From positions 106,055 through 170,054 of the forward strand of contig BQKZ01000315.1 in assembly GCA_036244855.1 (NCBI GenBank): a stretch of DNA of 64,000 bases, read 5' to 3'. The position numbers and the translations under genes are program-made. This document shows, piece after piece, positions 37,465 to 49,202 of this stretch. Position 1 is the first letter of the stretch; every line of letters starts with the position of its first letter. The notes beneath the pieces were generated by a model. That model did no database searches. It saw only the letters and a list, made by a program, of their open reading frames with translations, and was not told the DNA's origin. The DNA comes from Temnopleurus reevesii (lineage: Eukaryota; Echinodermata; Echinoidea; Temnopleuroida; Temnopleuridae).

Positions 37465-38695
37465 ACACCACTCCAAAACTTGGATTTAAAAGAAAAATAC
37501 CTGAAGAGGAATCTGATGTCACCCCAGCGTCCAAACGATTTACAAGATCGGCAACTGTGCCATTAAGAAGAGAACAATGTTTCTTCTGCCAGAAAGGGAG
37601 TAGTGGTCAGAGGCCATGGAACCAGAGAAAGGGGGGCAAAATAGAGATTCCTGTAAGAAAAAAAATCAACAAAACTGGGAAATTGGTATGAACTGGTAAA
37701 GATTTCTTTTGGGATATCCCTAATGAATTTATGCATGCAGGTAGAAAAGAATGCTTGAAGTGTTGATTATCAAAACGATTTCATGCATTGATTTGATACC
37801 AAACATGACTACACGCATTTCTCTGTTTTGTACATGTGGGACAGCTCATTGCCTTCACACATTGTCGGTGAACACACTGCGCACAACTCTGAACATAAAT
37901 GTATAGAGGCATATATCAAAATGGATCAAGGTCATGAAGATAAACAGACCACATCACAGATTTGTTTGATCATTTGCTAAATATTGATGAAAAGAATCAA
38001 ATTCAAAGGCTAGGCAGCATCCAAAGAGATTCAGGGTACTGGGGCGACCAGGGACAAAACTTTGAACAGCAATTTACACCACTCGAAAACGTGGATTTAA
38101 AAGAAAAATACCTGAAGAGGAATCTGATGTCACCCCAGCGTCCAAACGATTCACAAGATCGGCAACTGTGCCATTAAGAAGAGAACAATGTTTCTTCTGC
38201 CAGAAAGGGAGTAGTGGGCAGAGGCCATGAAACCAGAGAAAGGGGGACAAAATAGAGATTCCTGTAAGAAAAAAAATCAACAAAACTGGTAAATTGATAT
38301 TAACTGGTAAAGATTTCTTTTGGGATCACCCAAATGAATTTATGCATGCAGGTAGAAAAGAATGCTTGAAGTGTTGATTATCAAAACGATTTCATGCATT
38401 GATTTGATACCAAACATGACTACATGCATTCCTCGGTTTTGTACATGTGCGACAGCTCATTGCAGCTTGCCTTCACACATTGTCGATGAACACTCTGCGC
38501 GCAACTCTGAACATAAATGTATGGAGGCATATATCAAAATGGATCAAGGTCATGAAGATAAACAGACCACATCACAGATTTGTTTGATCATTTGCTAAAT
38601 ATTGATGAAAAGAATAAAATTCAAAGGCATGTCAGCATCCAAAAAGATTCAGGGTACTGGGGCGACCAGGGACAAAACTTTGAAGAGCAATTTTT
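37465..38695 (+). repeat. 611-bp tandem duplication of a retroelement/transposon-derived segment
   Basis: 37465-38075 and 38076-38695 are near-identical direct repeats starting ACACCACTC(C/G)AAAAC. Each contains an open stretch with KRKIPEEESDVTPASKRFTR followed by REQCFFCQKGSSGQRPW, a CxxC-bearing peptide of a kind I associate with uncharacterised transposon-linked proteins. Both copies are closed by stops. Confidence 0.85.
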
Positions 38696-39389
38696 TAAAG
38701 AGTAATTTCTAATGATATTGATCATTCTATGCAGACCCTGCTCTTGAATATAATTGTCAATGTTTGTGTGTGTTGGGGGGGGGAACAAAGACTGAAATAA
38801 ATTATGATACAAGCAGATTTAAATTAATTTTAGAGGTTTTTTTTCACAAGTGCACCCATTTAGCCTCTACAAATACAATAGATTTGGTGGCCAGTTTCAT
38901 AGGCGATTTGTTCCGGGCAGACGATTGGATCCATCCGAACAAATCGCCTGAAAAAAAGTGAATATTTCCCCTTGATTCGATCCGTCTCCTGCAGCCAAAG
39001 ATTATCCCTGATTTAACTTGCTGTGTAGATCAATTTTTAATGCTTAATGTGTTGCATTATTTTCAGGAAAATTTGCATGAATGAAAAATGTAATTTATAG
39101 AAACCCTAAAAGTACACACTTAGTAAGTTGTGTAATTGCAATGGGTAGCATGATATATGATCATGAATAATGTAGATGTCCAATTGATTTCTGGTTCTTT
39201 TTTTCATAGATGAGTAACAAAACATATCTTACATTTGTGTTACATAACTTTGGTTAGGGGTTGATTTTTAACAAAAGTTATTAATATGTGGTAAATTCCA
39301 CGATAAAGTCCTTTTCTTGTCACAGCGTTATTAGCCATATGGACAGATGATAGCTGGATTCAGCTGTTTCCAGAAACTTGTTCACAAAA

Positions 39390-39925
39390 TGATCGCATTC
39401 AAAGTGGGTTGAGGAAGGAAGTTCCGTGTTGTCAAACCTTTTAAGAACCCCCCTAAAATCCTTGTTGCTGAAGGAATGACTGCCAGTGGCATTGCAAACC
39501 TGCATATGTCCCAAATGGACAGACAATAAATGCACAATACTACAGACAAAAAATGTTGTGGGGAAGATTTTATGCCCCAGCACTTAACAAGGATGGGCTC
39601 TTTCCTAACCCCACAAAAGCCATCTTCCAGCAAGATGGAGCGACACCCCCACACGCCACATGCCGCACATAACTTCTGCAAATTGATTTTTCCGAAAGTA
39701 TGGAAGAAGAATGAGTGGCCAGGGCAGTCGCTAGATTTGAATCCTATTGAAAAGTTCCAACCATCTCACTGCAAAACTCTTCAACAACTTGAGACAGCAG
39801 TTAACAGAGCATGGAAAGCCATCCCGAAGAACACGTTTGCGTTCAAAGTCATCAACCACCAGGGCGAGAACAATTTTCAGGAGGAAAGTGCTGTCAAAGG
39901 TAAATTACTAATAAATTACAATTGA
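39390..39925 (+). pseudogene. Tc1-like (DDE/D) transposase fragment
   Basis: Three frames carry in order KILVAEGMTASGIANLH, IFQQDGATPPHA with the second catalytic-type Asp, and WKKNEWPGQSLDLNPIE with the DLNPIE box holding the last acidic residue, then LQQLETAVNRAWKAIPKNTF. This is the C-terminal two thirds of a Tc1/IS630-type DDE domain. Frameshifts and stops make it inactive. No TIRs were located. Confidence 0.8.
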
Positions 39926-41660
39926 AAAATCATTGACAGTACATGTAAGCAATATGTCTTTCATAATTCAAATCAGGAGATGAGCAACAGCATGATGAAG
40001 CTTGTTCTGCGTCAGGGGGTGACAATAATTAAGACACACGGTATATATTCGAAAACATTGGTTTATTTTCACTTCTATTTGGTTCAATAGGTGTTTCAAA
40101 CATCACCACTTAAAAAGCTCAAGATGCAATCGAGCATAATTTCTTAAACCCTATACTTACAGACTCAGAAGTAAAACAAGAAAAATCTCATCTACTGCTG
40201 GGCAGATCATTTGTCAAACAAGGGCAACCAAGTAGGTGCACCCAGGTACCAAAATATTGCATGCGAATTTATATAAAGCAATATTAATATATTGTTTGAT
40301 TGCCCAATTGCGTTTTGGAGACTTACGTCTACTTACTTTGATTTGGGTGATTCCAATTTTTTTAAAGATATCTATTCGGTTATTGACCATTCAGCCCCCC
40401 ACTTTCAAAAACGTTCTGCAGCCCCTGGTGGGTCACATGCATTTTACAATGTCACAACCATGAACGCCGGCATGATCACTAAGACTTTTGTTTCACCCTA
40501 GAGCAGAAATATAAATTGCAATCCTCCTTTGATTTACATTTAAGGAAACCTATGATATTATAACAAGTTAAATTTTCATTACCTGAGCATTTTCCACTTT
40601 TCTGTGCAATTGAAAACTGCGACCTGAGAGGCTTTGGATTCTAATTTGTTTTAAAATCATTCTTTTATAATTTCATATGTGTATGCAAATATTTTGAGTT
40701 AGATTTTATTTTGATTAATATAAGTATTTAGAACATATTTTCCTTCACATTGGCAAAATGTAAAAGTCATTTCCAAAGGCTTGGTTGAATTTTGTTGACT
40801 ATCTTTAGTGACTTTCCTATGTCCAGTGTGCTCTATACCATCTGACCATATGCCATCGTCCAACAGTGCGTAACATTTTGACCCTTTGGAGACTGCTGTT
40901 AATAGCGAAGAAATATTGGTTTGGCACCAGAAATCAGTCTGCACATGAGGACATTTGGGAATTCATTATTGCACTGATTAACCTGACCATCCACCCGACT
41001 GCTATTATGGCAAATTTCAGGACTGGCGTTATGTGATCCTATAGTATGTGGATTGAAAAGATTGACAAAATTAGGGGCAAGCTTTTGACGATGCAATGTT
41101 TGACCTTGAGGCTGTTTGTCAGACAGCAAAGTTGACGAACATGGCTGTAATGGAGTCGTGGGAAGTGCGGCATCAGAAGCTCCCAGAGGATAGTCATTAA
41201 ATTCTATCACAAATCTGACCCAAGCCCTAGTAAACCTAATAACCCAGGATGAATAAATCAATAAAAACTATAAGTTCGAATCCAAATCAATACATCCATT
41301 GCCTGGGTGCACATTCTCCTCAAATAGCAGTTTCAGCAACATGCACTGCTTAAATGCACTGGTCCAATAGAAGTCTTCACGATAGAGAATAGTGAGTTTG
41401 ACGATCAACATAGTGAAAGCCAGAAGTGCAAGTGAATATACGAGACGGAGCCACTATCTGAACGGAGCTGGATACAGAACCACTGGGGTAACACCTGCTG
41501 AACTTATGTTCATAAGAAACTCATAACAAAGTGTATGACTGACATGTAACAGGTGTCATGAGACACGTCATGACTACCAACCTTAATGACCTTGCTTGAC
41601 CAGTGGTCTAGTCTATGATCCTAGACACTACAGTAGTGTAAGCTAGAAGAGGATTAGAAT
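39926..41660. other. Non-genic stretch
   Basis: No gene recognised. GGAGCC(A/G)CTATCTGAA occurs twice (near 41446 and 41672), the second just before the Gypsy protease, so the stretch from about 41270 probably derives from the same retroelement. Confidence 0.4.
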
Positions 41661-41684
41661 ATACTAGATGGAGCCGCTATCTGA

Positions 41685-41985
41685 ATGAAGCTGGACACAG
41701 GAGTTACAATCAGCATTATCCCCAAGTCCATGTACAAGGAATTGAAAGGGTTCCCAACGAAACCAAGTCATTTCAGGCTGCCAAGTTACTTGGGTCAGCA
41801 GATACCAGTCATGGGAAGTGTACAAATTCTTGTGACGTGTAAACAGCAGAATTTGAAGTTGCCACTCCTTGTTGTGAAATGTGAGGAACCATCACTGTTC
41901 AGTCAGAACTGGCTTTGTCACGTTAAGCTAGATTGGAATGGGATCTTCTTTGTTAACATGAAACAAAAAAAACAACAAAAAACAA
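41685..41985 (+). pseudogene. Ty3/Gypsy retropepsin (aspartic protease) fragment
   Basis: Reads KLDTGVTISIIPKSMYKEL, with the LDTG active-site triad in the usual place, and later LFSQNWLCHVKLDW, the spot where Gypsy polyproteins have G(R/K)DWL..I.LDW. It is followed by a poly-A-rich segment and a jump into an RNase H piece, so the RT that should follow is missing. The upstream gag zinc knuckle was not found. A relic of the downstream part (GGGATCTTCTTTGTTAACAT) recurs at 47508. Confidence 0.75.
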
Positions 41986-42000
41986 ACGAGTCAGCAATTT

Positions 42001-42129
42001 TAGAGTTTAAGATTTCCAATGCTATGGGACAAATATTTTCTGCCACTGTTCAGGCTTTGGTACTCAGTCAAGTTAGTTGTAAATTAACTGACGCATCCGA
42101 CACGGATATCAGAGCAGCCTTGTTGCAGA
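42001..42129 (+). pseudogene. Gypsy RNase H N-terminal fragment
   Basis: Carries KLTDASDTDIRAALLQ, the first part of the RNase H domain, nearly identical to 43965-44090 and 51333-51460. The match stops abruptly at TTGTTGCAG, after which unrelated sequence follows. Confidence 0.75.
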
Positions 42130-42339
42130 AAGTGTGTTGGATTGGGCTTCGGATACGTCTGCGACAGTGGACGGCCCTGGACATGAGAGGGAATACGACT
42201 TAGACTTCCCCGACCGTCCGCCCTTGGCAAGCAACAAGAATCGCAAGATTCTTCGATAAGTATGATCTTTGTACATGCTGCTAATGTATCGTTTTACTTT
42301 GTAACCACACGAGTGATTTGATTTGCTTTTTACCCCACA

Positions 42340-42554
42340 ATTTAATTATGTCAATCTCCGTTTATACTTTGAATGGTGAAAAGAGGGAAGATCACTCATT
42401 GACACAATTTAATTTAATGTCAATTTCTGTTGGCTCTTTAAATGTTCACGGCCTTAACGATAATTCGAAATGTAGAAAAGTAATTTCTTTCCTTAAGTTA
42501 TTTTCATTCGATATAATTTTGTTACAAGAAACATATCTAAATTCTTCTAGTATT
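42340..42554 (+). pseudogene. LINE endonuclease (APE-type) N-terminus
   Basis: ISVGSLNVHGLNDNSKCRKV followed by SFDIILLQETYL is the start of an L1/Tx1-type ORF2 endonuclease (Asn of the N-x-x-G box and Glu of LQET are catalytic in the family). Cut at the N at 42555. Possibly the 5' part of the LINE whose RT lies at 44754-46813. Confidence 0.75.
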
Positions 42555-42555
42555 N

Positions 42556-42718
42556 AATGGCATTGCTTTTGGTTCAGATAGTTTTATTTTAGAGTTCTGG
42601 AATTCAGTTATTTTAAAAGCAAAAAAGAAACTGGCCATGTGGGAGGGAAGGAGATCAACTCATGTATTTATCCATTATTCTACTATGCCTCAAGAGTTTA
42701 TTTGCCCACAGATAATAA
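42556..42718 (+). pseudogene. Internal LINE ORF2 fragment
   Basis: Copy of 45638-45827 of the LINE RT ORF with a deletion of about 28 bases around 42656. Runs directly into Gypsy RT sequence at about 42719. Confidence 0.85.
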
Positions 42719-43560
42719 TAACTTCCTTGGACATCAGCTCAGCAAGAGATGTCTACAGCCAAACTCAGACAAGCCGAAAGACATCCAGAATGCACCCAAA
42801 CCAAGGACGAAAAAACAGCGAAGATCTTTCTTGGGACTGGCTGGCTACCACAGTCCTATATTTGAATCGTAACAGAGAGTAATTGATATCAGTTCAGAAG
42901 AAAGAGGAATATATGGAACACATCTTTGGAGATTTGAATGCCGTTTCATGGGTTGCAGCAAGGAAGAGTTCGTAGAGAAGAATGTAGTATGGCATCATAA
43001 TCGACAAGATTTTTGCTAATTTATCTGGAGATCAACATTTTATGGAGATGGACCTCAGTAAGGGATACTGGCAAATGCCAAGCAACTGACTGCCTTTGTA
43101 ATGCCAGATGGTCTGTACCAGTTTGTGACAGTGGCGTTCGGGCTTGTCAACAAACTGGCAAGTTTCAGCAGAATGATGAGGACAGCACTTAAAGGACTAA
43201 CTCACGTCGACAAATTCATCGATGACATTCTGATTCATACAAGTAAATGGGATGAGCATCTCGAAGCACTAAGAGGATTGATTGAAAGACTAAAGGATGC
43301 AAATCTGAAGATTGTCTTCCTTGGACATCAGCTAAGCGAAGGATATCTGCAAACCAATCCAGACAAGCTGACAGACATCCAGAATGTGCCCAAACCAAGG
43401 ACGAAGAAACAGCTCTTGGGACTGGCCGGCTACTACAGGAAGTTTGTATCAAACTATGCTGCAATAGCAGTACCACTTACCAACCTGACAAAGAAATGGG
43501 AGCATAGCTCACTTTCAATATGTTTGTCAAAAGTGAAGGTATTAATTTTCTTTAACTGAC
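42719..43560 (+). pseudogene. Ty3/Gypsy reverse transcriptase, rearranged copy 1
   Basis: Order: RT thumb piece (FLGLAGYHSPIFES frame, ending 42870), a segment starting QRVIDI, then RT palm with GDQHFMEMDLSKGYWQMP around 43025-43080, FGLVNKLASFSRM and the catalytic FIDDILIHTS near 43210-43240, followed by a second thumb (FLGHQLSEGYLQTNPDKL, GLAGYYRKFVSNYAAIAVPL). The thumb therefore occurs before and after the palm, the same order as at 50109-50963. Stops and shifts are present. Confidence 0.8.
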
Positions 43561-43959
43561 ATCCCTCAATTCTTTTCACACTGTCTGAGGTACATTCTTG
43601 TCTCTATTATGTCCAGACTAGGAAGTATATGTACAGTTTGACTGTTCTGCTAATTTCATCTTGTTGTGAGTGATGTTCAGTGATCTGTGTGTGTGATTGT
43701 AGAGAATGTGTGGAGTTGCTGTGCAGGAAAGGCTGGACCTAGCACTTTGCATTTCACTGTTGGAGAAGTAAGACATTGTTCTTTCATTTGACTACACCTA
43801 CCCATCAAATTGTAAGTGGTACTTTTAGATTTTACTTTATCTTATTTAATTTTCTTAATCTTATCTAACTAGGCAAATCAGTGAAATTAAAGCCTTATTC
43901 TATGCATGATCTTCTAAGTGACATATTCTAATAGAAGTGATATACAATTAATTGTATTT
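43561..43959 (+). other. Non-coding block between Gypsy RT and RNase H, copy 1
   Basis: Stop-rich sequence with splice-like words (ATTGTAG before AGAATG, AAATTGTAAGTGG, TGTATTTTAG before AGTTT). A matching block sits at the same place in the second copy (50965-51332). Confidence 0.7.
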
Positions 43960-44265
43960 TAGAGTTTAAGATTTCCAATGCTATGGAACAAACATTTTCT
44001 GCAACTGTTCAGGCTTTGGTACTCAGTCAAGTTAGTTGTAAATTAACTGACGCATCCGACACAGATATCAGAGCAGCCTTGTTGCAAGAGCACAATGGAG
44101 AAAAGTTCCCAGTTGCCTATGCAAGCAAGAAGCTACTGGACCGTGAAAGAGCCTACTCCGCGATAGAGAAGGAATGCTTAGTGATGGTATGGGCAGTAAG
44201 GAAATTTGAGCCTTTCTTGTACGGAAGAGAATTTTATCTCAAAGTCGACCACCAACTACTGTTAG
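43960..44265 (+). pseudogene. Gypsy RNase H fragment, copy 1
   Basis: TDASDTDIRAALLQEHNGEK, PVAYASKKLLDRERAYSAIE and KECLVMVWAVRKFEPFLYG show the first half of a Gypsy RNase H with its catalytic Asp and Glu. Cut at the N at 44266. Confidence 0.85.
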
Positions 44266-44266
44266 N

Positions 44267-44640
44267 CCCAATGGACCTATTGTGCAAGTTTGATGAAAAT
44301 CGGGCAAGGGGTTTTGAAATGAGAGCCAAGGTTAAATTTTCAGGTTAAGATTTCGGAAATTTGACCTCAGATGACCTTTGACCTCGATTATAACCTGAAA
44401 ATCGCTCTGCACTATTTGGGCTGCCCAATGGACCTATTGTGCAAGTTTGATGAAAATCGGGCAAGGAGTTTTGAAATGAGAGCCAAGGTTAAGTTTTCAG
44501 GTTAAGATTTCGGAAATTTGACCTCAGATGACGTTTGACCTTGATTATGACCTGAAAATTGCTCTGCACTATTTTGGCTACCCAATGGACCTATTGTGCA
44601 AGTTTGATGAAAATCGGGGAAGGGGTTTTTGATTTATAGC
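44267..44640 (+). repeat. Tandem satellite (about 165 bp) with TGACCTTTGACCTCGATT
   Basis: CCCAATGGACCTATTGTGCA starts units at 44267, 44427 and 44581; each full unit contains CTCAGATGAC(C/G)TTTGACCT. A GCC/GTC-rich tail (44655-44700) and GTCTCG..CGAGAC hairpin (44718-44744) follow, probably the end of the carrying transposon. Confidence 0.85.
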
Positions 44641-44753
44641 AATTCTAAATTGTTGACGCCGTCGCCGCCTCCATCGCCGTCGCCGTCACCGCCGCCGTCG
44701 GAAAAAGCGGCGCCTATGTCTCGATTCTGCTACGCAGGCGAGACAAAAATAAG

Positions 44754-46813
44754 TCTCCCGGGATTGATGGTTTATCTATTGAGTTTTATCAAAGATTTTA
44801 TGATATTATTTGCCATGATTTGTTAGAAGTGTACAATTATGTTTTTTCTGTCGGCGAACTCTCGGATAGTCAGCGTACTGCAGTTGTTATTTTGTTACCT
44901 AAAGGGGGGGATCAGCTAGACCCGGCGAACCGGCGCCCTATTAGTTTATTAACTTCAGATTATAAAATAATTTCCAAAATTCTACAGTTACGTGTTTCTT
45001 AGGTTCTCTCAAGTATTATTGGTGATTGTCAAACGTGTTCTGTTCCGGGTAGATCAATTCATTCTAATTTGTGTTTAATTCGAGATATTGTTGATTATTC
45101 TAAGGTAAATAATTCAAGTTGTGGTATAATTTCTATGGACCAAGCGAAAGCTTTAGACCGGGTTAATTGGGATTTTCTTTTTAAGGTTTTGGCAAAATTT
45201 AAATTTGGTAATAACTTTATTAAATGGGTCAAAATTTTGTATAATAATATTGTTAGTTTTCTGTCCATTAATAGCCGTTTAAGCGATTCTGTTAAAATTG
45301 AAAGGGGAGTAAGGCAGGGATGCCCATTGTCACCGATTTTATATGTTCTCTTTATTGAACCTTTGTTACAGTATATTGATAGTAATAATAATATAAGGGG
45401 TTTTCATGTTCCGGGAGGGGGTGGGGTTAAAGTAAAAATTTTGCAGTACGCTGACGATGCCACTTGCATAGCAACGTGTCCATCGGATGTTTTTCATTAT
45501 TTTAAATGTTTTAATGTGTTTGAAAAGGCAACGGGAGCGTCATTAAATTTAAACAAAACAAACGGCTTTAAAATGGGGGATTTGTGAGTAGAAAATTGGG
45601 GGATAATATTGGGTGGGTGGAAGATGGGATTAAGATTAATGGCATTGCTTTTGGTTCAGATAGTTTTATTTTAGAGTTCTGGAATTCAGTTATTTTAAAA
45701 GCAAAAAAGAAACTGGCCATGTGGGAGGGAAGGAGATTATCACTTTTGGGGAAGGTGGGAAGTATTAACTCATGTATTTATCCATTATTCTACTACGCCT
45801 CAAGAGTTTATTTTCCCACAGATAATACGTTTAAGATAATTTCACGATTAGTATTCGATTTTATGTGGGAAAAGAAAACCGAGTTAGCCAAAAGGGATCT
45901 TTTTTGTTTAGAGTTGAAAAGAGGGGGGTTGGGATTAGACAACATTGTTTGTAAAATGGAATCTTTGTTTATTTACAACATATTTCCCTTTCTGACTGGT
46001 GATGATGTTAGTTCGTTTAATTTTCTACTATTTCGATATTTTATGGGTCGCAAATTAAGACTAGGTTTTCCTCATTTGTACAGTAATTCGGTTCCACATT
46101 CGCAATCACTTTCTTCTACGTATAATCAGATGTTCGATATGTTAATGTATTTAAGTGTACGTCAGCCTAATTTTCATAATATATGTAGACGCGAAGTCGC
46201 CAGATTGCTGGATTCGGCCGAGTACACACCACGTGTTGTCTTGGCCCGAACCCGTGACTGGGACACTGTATTTTCTATGGTATTTCACCCTTTGTTGTGC
46301 AATAGTTTAAAGTCTTTTAGTTGGAAGTTTATTCATTATGCTTTGGTTACAAATTCAAGACGTTTAAGTTGGGGGTTGGGGGATGGAAAATGTAAATTAT
46401 GTTATAAATTGGAAACCTTGTGCCACATTATTTGGGATTGTAATTATGTATATGATATATTATGTTGGGCCTATAAGATCACTACTAAGTTTTTAGGACA
46501 TCAAGTTATGTTTAATGAAAGTCTATTTTTATACGGTGTGCCGAATGTTAAGTTGGATGCCTCAGTTTGGGCGAGGGTGTGGTACCTATTCGTTAGTATT
46601 AAGAAATTTATTTGGGCTCGTAGATGCACTTTTCTGTTCGACCGTAAATTCATTTCCGATGATGATTTAATTTTGCGTATAAAAGACGATTTAAAATTAC
46701 GTTTATTAGTTGATCTGAAAAGGTGGCCGAAGGAAAAATTTAAAAAGATTTGGGTTGACGGGGTTTCATTTTGTTCTATTTCAGGGGATACTGTAAACAT
46801 TAATTTACCATAA
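44754..46813 (+). pseudogene. Tx1/L1-like LINE ORF2, reverse transcriptase to C-terminus
   Basis: Begins SPGIDGLSIEFYQ (RT finger), then NRRPISLLTSDYKIISKIL, palm motif around MDQAKALDRVNWDFL, RQGCPLSPILYVLFIEPLL, and catalytic QYADDATCIA near 45445. The C-terminal part ends with a C-x2-C-x7-H-x4-C knuckle (CKLCYKLETLCHIIWDC, about 46390-46440), as in L1/Tx1 ORF2. Only two lesions are seen: a TAG at 45000-45002 and a one-base frameshift at about 45585. The endonuclease and first RT part are missing at the 5' side, where a satellite is joined. The long open 409-codon second part suggests a young copy. Confidence 0.85.
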
Positions 46814-46859
46814 TTCGCTGTAAATAGTGATGTTTCGTTTTAATTTATGATTACTCGTT

Positions 46860-47480
46860 AATTTAAGACAGGTCCTTTGCGACACAGTCCAGCAACTCTA
46901 AATGGGAAATGCGTGAAGGCGGCCGGGTCACGAAAGACGGGTGTATCCGATTGTGGTGGGGTGATTGGCGGGTGACTGTCGGCGCTTTCGTGCATGCGTT
47001 CGGCTCGGATGAGCCGAACGGGTCCACGAAGAGCCCTGTCAGAGCGATGGATGAGAGTAGAGAGGGGGAGAGGTGCCCGGGGATCGAAAGTTGGGGTGTA
47101 TGAGCGTGTGCGGAGAGGGGCGTGGCGAAGTGGGATGGCGGCACATGGAGGAGAATCGACGGGGTCATCAGCTGAGGCTCGTCTTTGTTTACAAGACACA
47201 CGGCTCGGTGGGCTCCGGCGGTCCTCTCTCGTCGTCTCTCTGCCTCGCTGCGAGAATAATAGTGTGCATAGAAAGGATGAATGAGAATGGAGGTGTGAAA
47301 GAAAGAAATTATTTTTAATTGTCCACCCGTGTGTAATGAGAAACACGCGACGGTGCTGGGAGGCGGCACTTGTAGGGGAATCGCCTGAGTCCTCAGTCGA
47401 GGCGTGCGTCTGTTTCTGAGCGCATGTCTACCTGGGCTTCGGCGGTCCCCTGTTGCCGTTTCCCAGCACCGTCAAAGGGT
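46860..47480. repeat. GC-rich block with diverged tandem units
   Basis: Sharply GC/CpG-rich against its surroundings. About 47130-47245 and 47360-47460 align as diverged direct repeats (GG(A/G)GGCGGCAC.. GGAGAATCG.. TTCGGCGGTCC). Also a hairpin GTTCGGCTC/GAGCCGAAC at 46998-47019 and an inverted pair GACGGTGCTGGGA at about 47351 and 47461. It follows the LINE 3' end, so may be its UTR or an independent element. Open frames here are compositional. Confidence 0.6.
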
Positions 47481-48830
47481 TAATAGAGTGTGCAAGAGAT
47501 TTGAATGGGATCTTCTTTGTTAACATTGCCATGACACACAAAAAAAAAACGAGTCAGCAATTGAACGAGAAAAGATGCTCACAATAGAGCAATCAGGCTT
47601 TCATCCAAAGCATTACTGTTACAGGTTAAGAATGCCTGGCTAAAAGCCATGACAGATGCAGGATGGTATACGGGTGACATCTTTGTAGATCAAGAAAAGC
47701 GTTTGTTTTGGGAAATGTTATATGTCTTTTAAATACATTAATCAGGATTAGTGGCATCTTGCTTTAATTAATGCTTCAAAAATTATCTTACAGATCAGGA
47801 ATGCCAGGGGTACCAGGTCAAGTCAAATGATAAATGGTTTTTAGAACAAGTAGATGTCGGTTGATTTTCTTTATGCTTTTGAAATGAAGTGGCATCCATA
47901 GAGATTGGTACCCCTCATCCAAACACAATAGACAAAGAATATGATTTTATTTTGGCATCCCTGGACACGTTACGAACAGTCTTTGAATAAACAGGCATGA
48001 TACTGATAATAAGGCAAGCAACCTTAGCAATATGAAACACACTCTTTTCTACCATAAAAATGTAATAGCACCAATTACAAAGTTGACAAGAGGAAAATGA
48101 ACTTCCATATGGCCTTGGAGAATCAATGAAAAGAAAATCAACAAACTGAAAGAGGATCAACAATTTTTAGAGGAGAAAAGTGAAAATGCAACTTTAAAGT
48201 TTGAAAAGGGAACACTGTGTAAAATGTTAATTTCGCTAGATTTTGATTTTGGTTAATTTTTGCGACCAAACATTCGCTAAAGTTTTAACTCTTACACTTG
48301 TGTAAAGTGATCTTTCAAAATGTGAAAATAATAATCCACAAATATGTAAATAATCCTTAAATTCCATAAAATTTGCTGCAATATCTGTTTCTGCTAAAAT
48401 ATTTGCGTTCAGCAACATTGAAATCAGCAACATTGAACATGTTCTCATGTAATGTGACGTTTCTAATATACTGTATTTGTTGACTTTTGTCTACCGACCT
48501 TGCCATCTATATGTTCTTTCTATTTGTTTACTGTATGATTATGTGCACTCTGTATGTGTTTACTTGTGTATTATTCATTTTAATGTTTCTTTTGTTTGAA
48601 TGTACATGTATTGTCAAAGCCAACGAAGCAAATTTCCCATTGTGGACAAATAAAATTATCTATCTATCTATCTCTTATAGTTCACTGTAGCAAAGAGACG
48701 ATATAGTGAAGGCTGTTAAAAAATGTGCCATTGGTAGTATACATAAAATCAATCCCCAAATACATCCCATGACATTAAAAATGCATTTAGTTTTCCAAAT
48801 ATTGATTTGATTGCTTCTTGTAAACCAAAG
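47481..48830 (+). other. Retroelement debris and a LINE 3' tail
   Basis: 47500-47560 repeats the sequence after the Gypsy protease (GATCTTCTTTGTTAACAT, ACGAGTCAGCAATT). 48450-48673 ends in AAATAAAATTATCTATCTATCTATC, which looks like a LINE 3' end with a TATC tail. The rest holds nothing recognised. Confidence 0.45.
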
Positions 48831-48990
48831 TCGACGATCGAGGTAATACACCTTGTTCTGTGTTGGAGTTGACCCATTAAAAGGACAGAATAAACTAGGC
48901 CCTGCCCAAGTTAGGCAGTTCAGCCCAAGTCAACGATCGGGGTAACACCTTGTTCTGTGTAGGAGCTGACCCGCGAAAAGGACAGTACTA
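48830..48990 (+). repeat. Direct repeat of about 95 bp spacing
   Basis: GTCGACGATCGAGGTAATAC..CACCTTGTTCTGTGTTGGAG and GTCAACGATCGGGGTAACAC..CTTGTTCTGTGTAGGAG, each followed by TGACCC and AAAAGGACAG, are two copies of one unit. Confidence 0.75.
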
Positions 48991-49202
48991 CATTAATAAT
49001 GAAAAAATAAATGGTGCAAACACTAGCTCACACAGCGAAACAACGGGACGTACACACAAAAGTACGTGCACACATAGTTAAAAGCCTAATTGTGATGTAT
49101 AGAGCATAATTCAATCACAAAAGTTTGTATAATGTTGGATACACAGTTATATTGGGTTAATTCTATGCACTACAGCATTACAAAAATTATACTTAGATTC
49201 TT

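Noticed and set aside
46858..47369. Two overlapping minus-strand frames of over 160 codons
   Set aside because: Pro/Arg/Ser-rich translations of a GC-rich repeat block in several frames at once; compositional.
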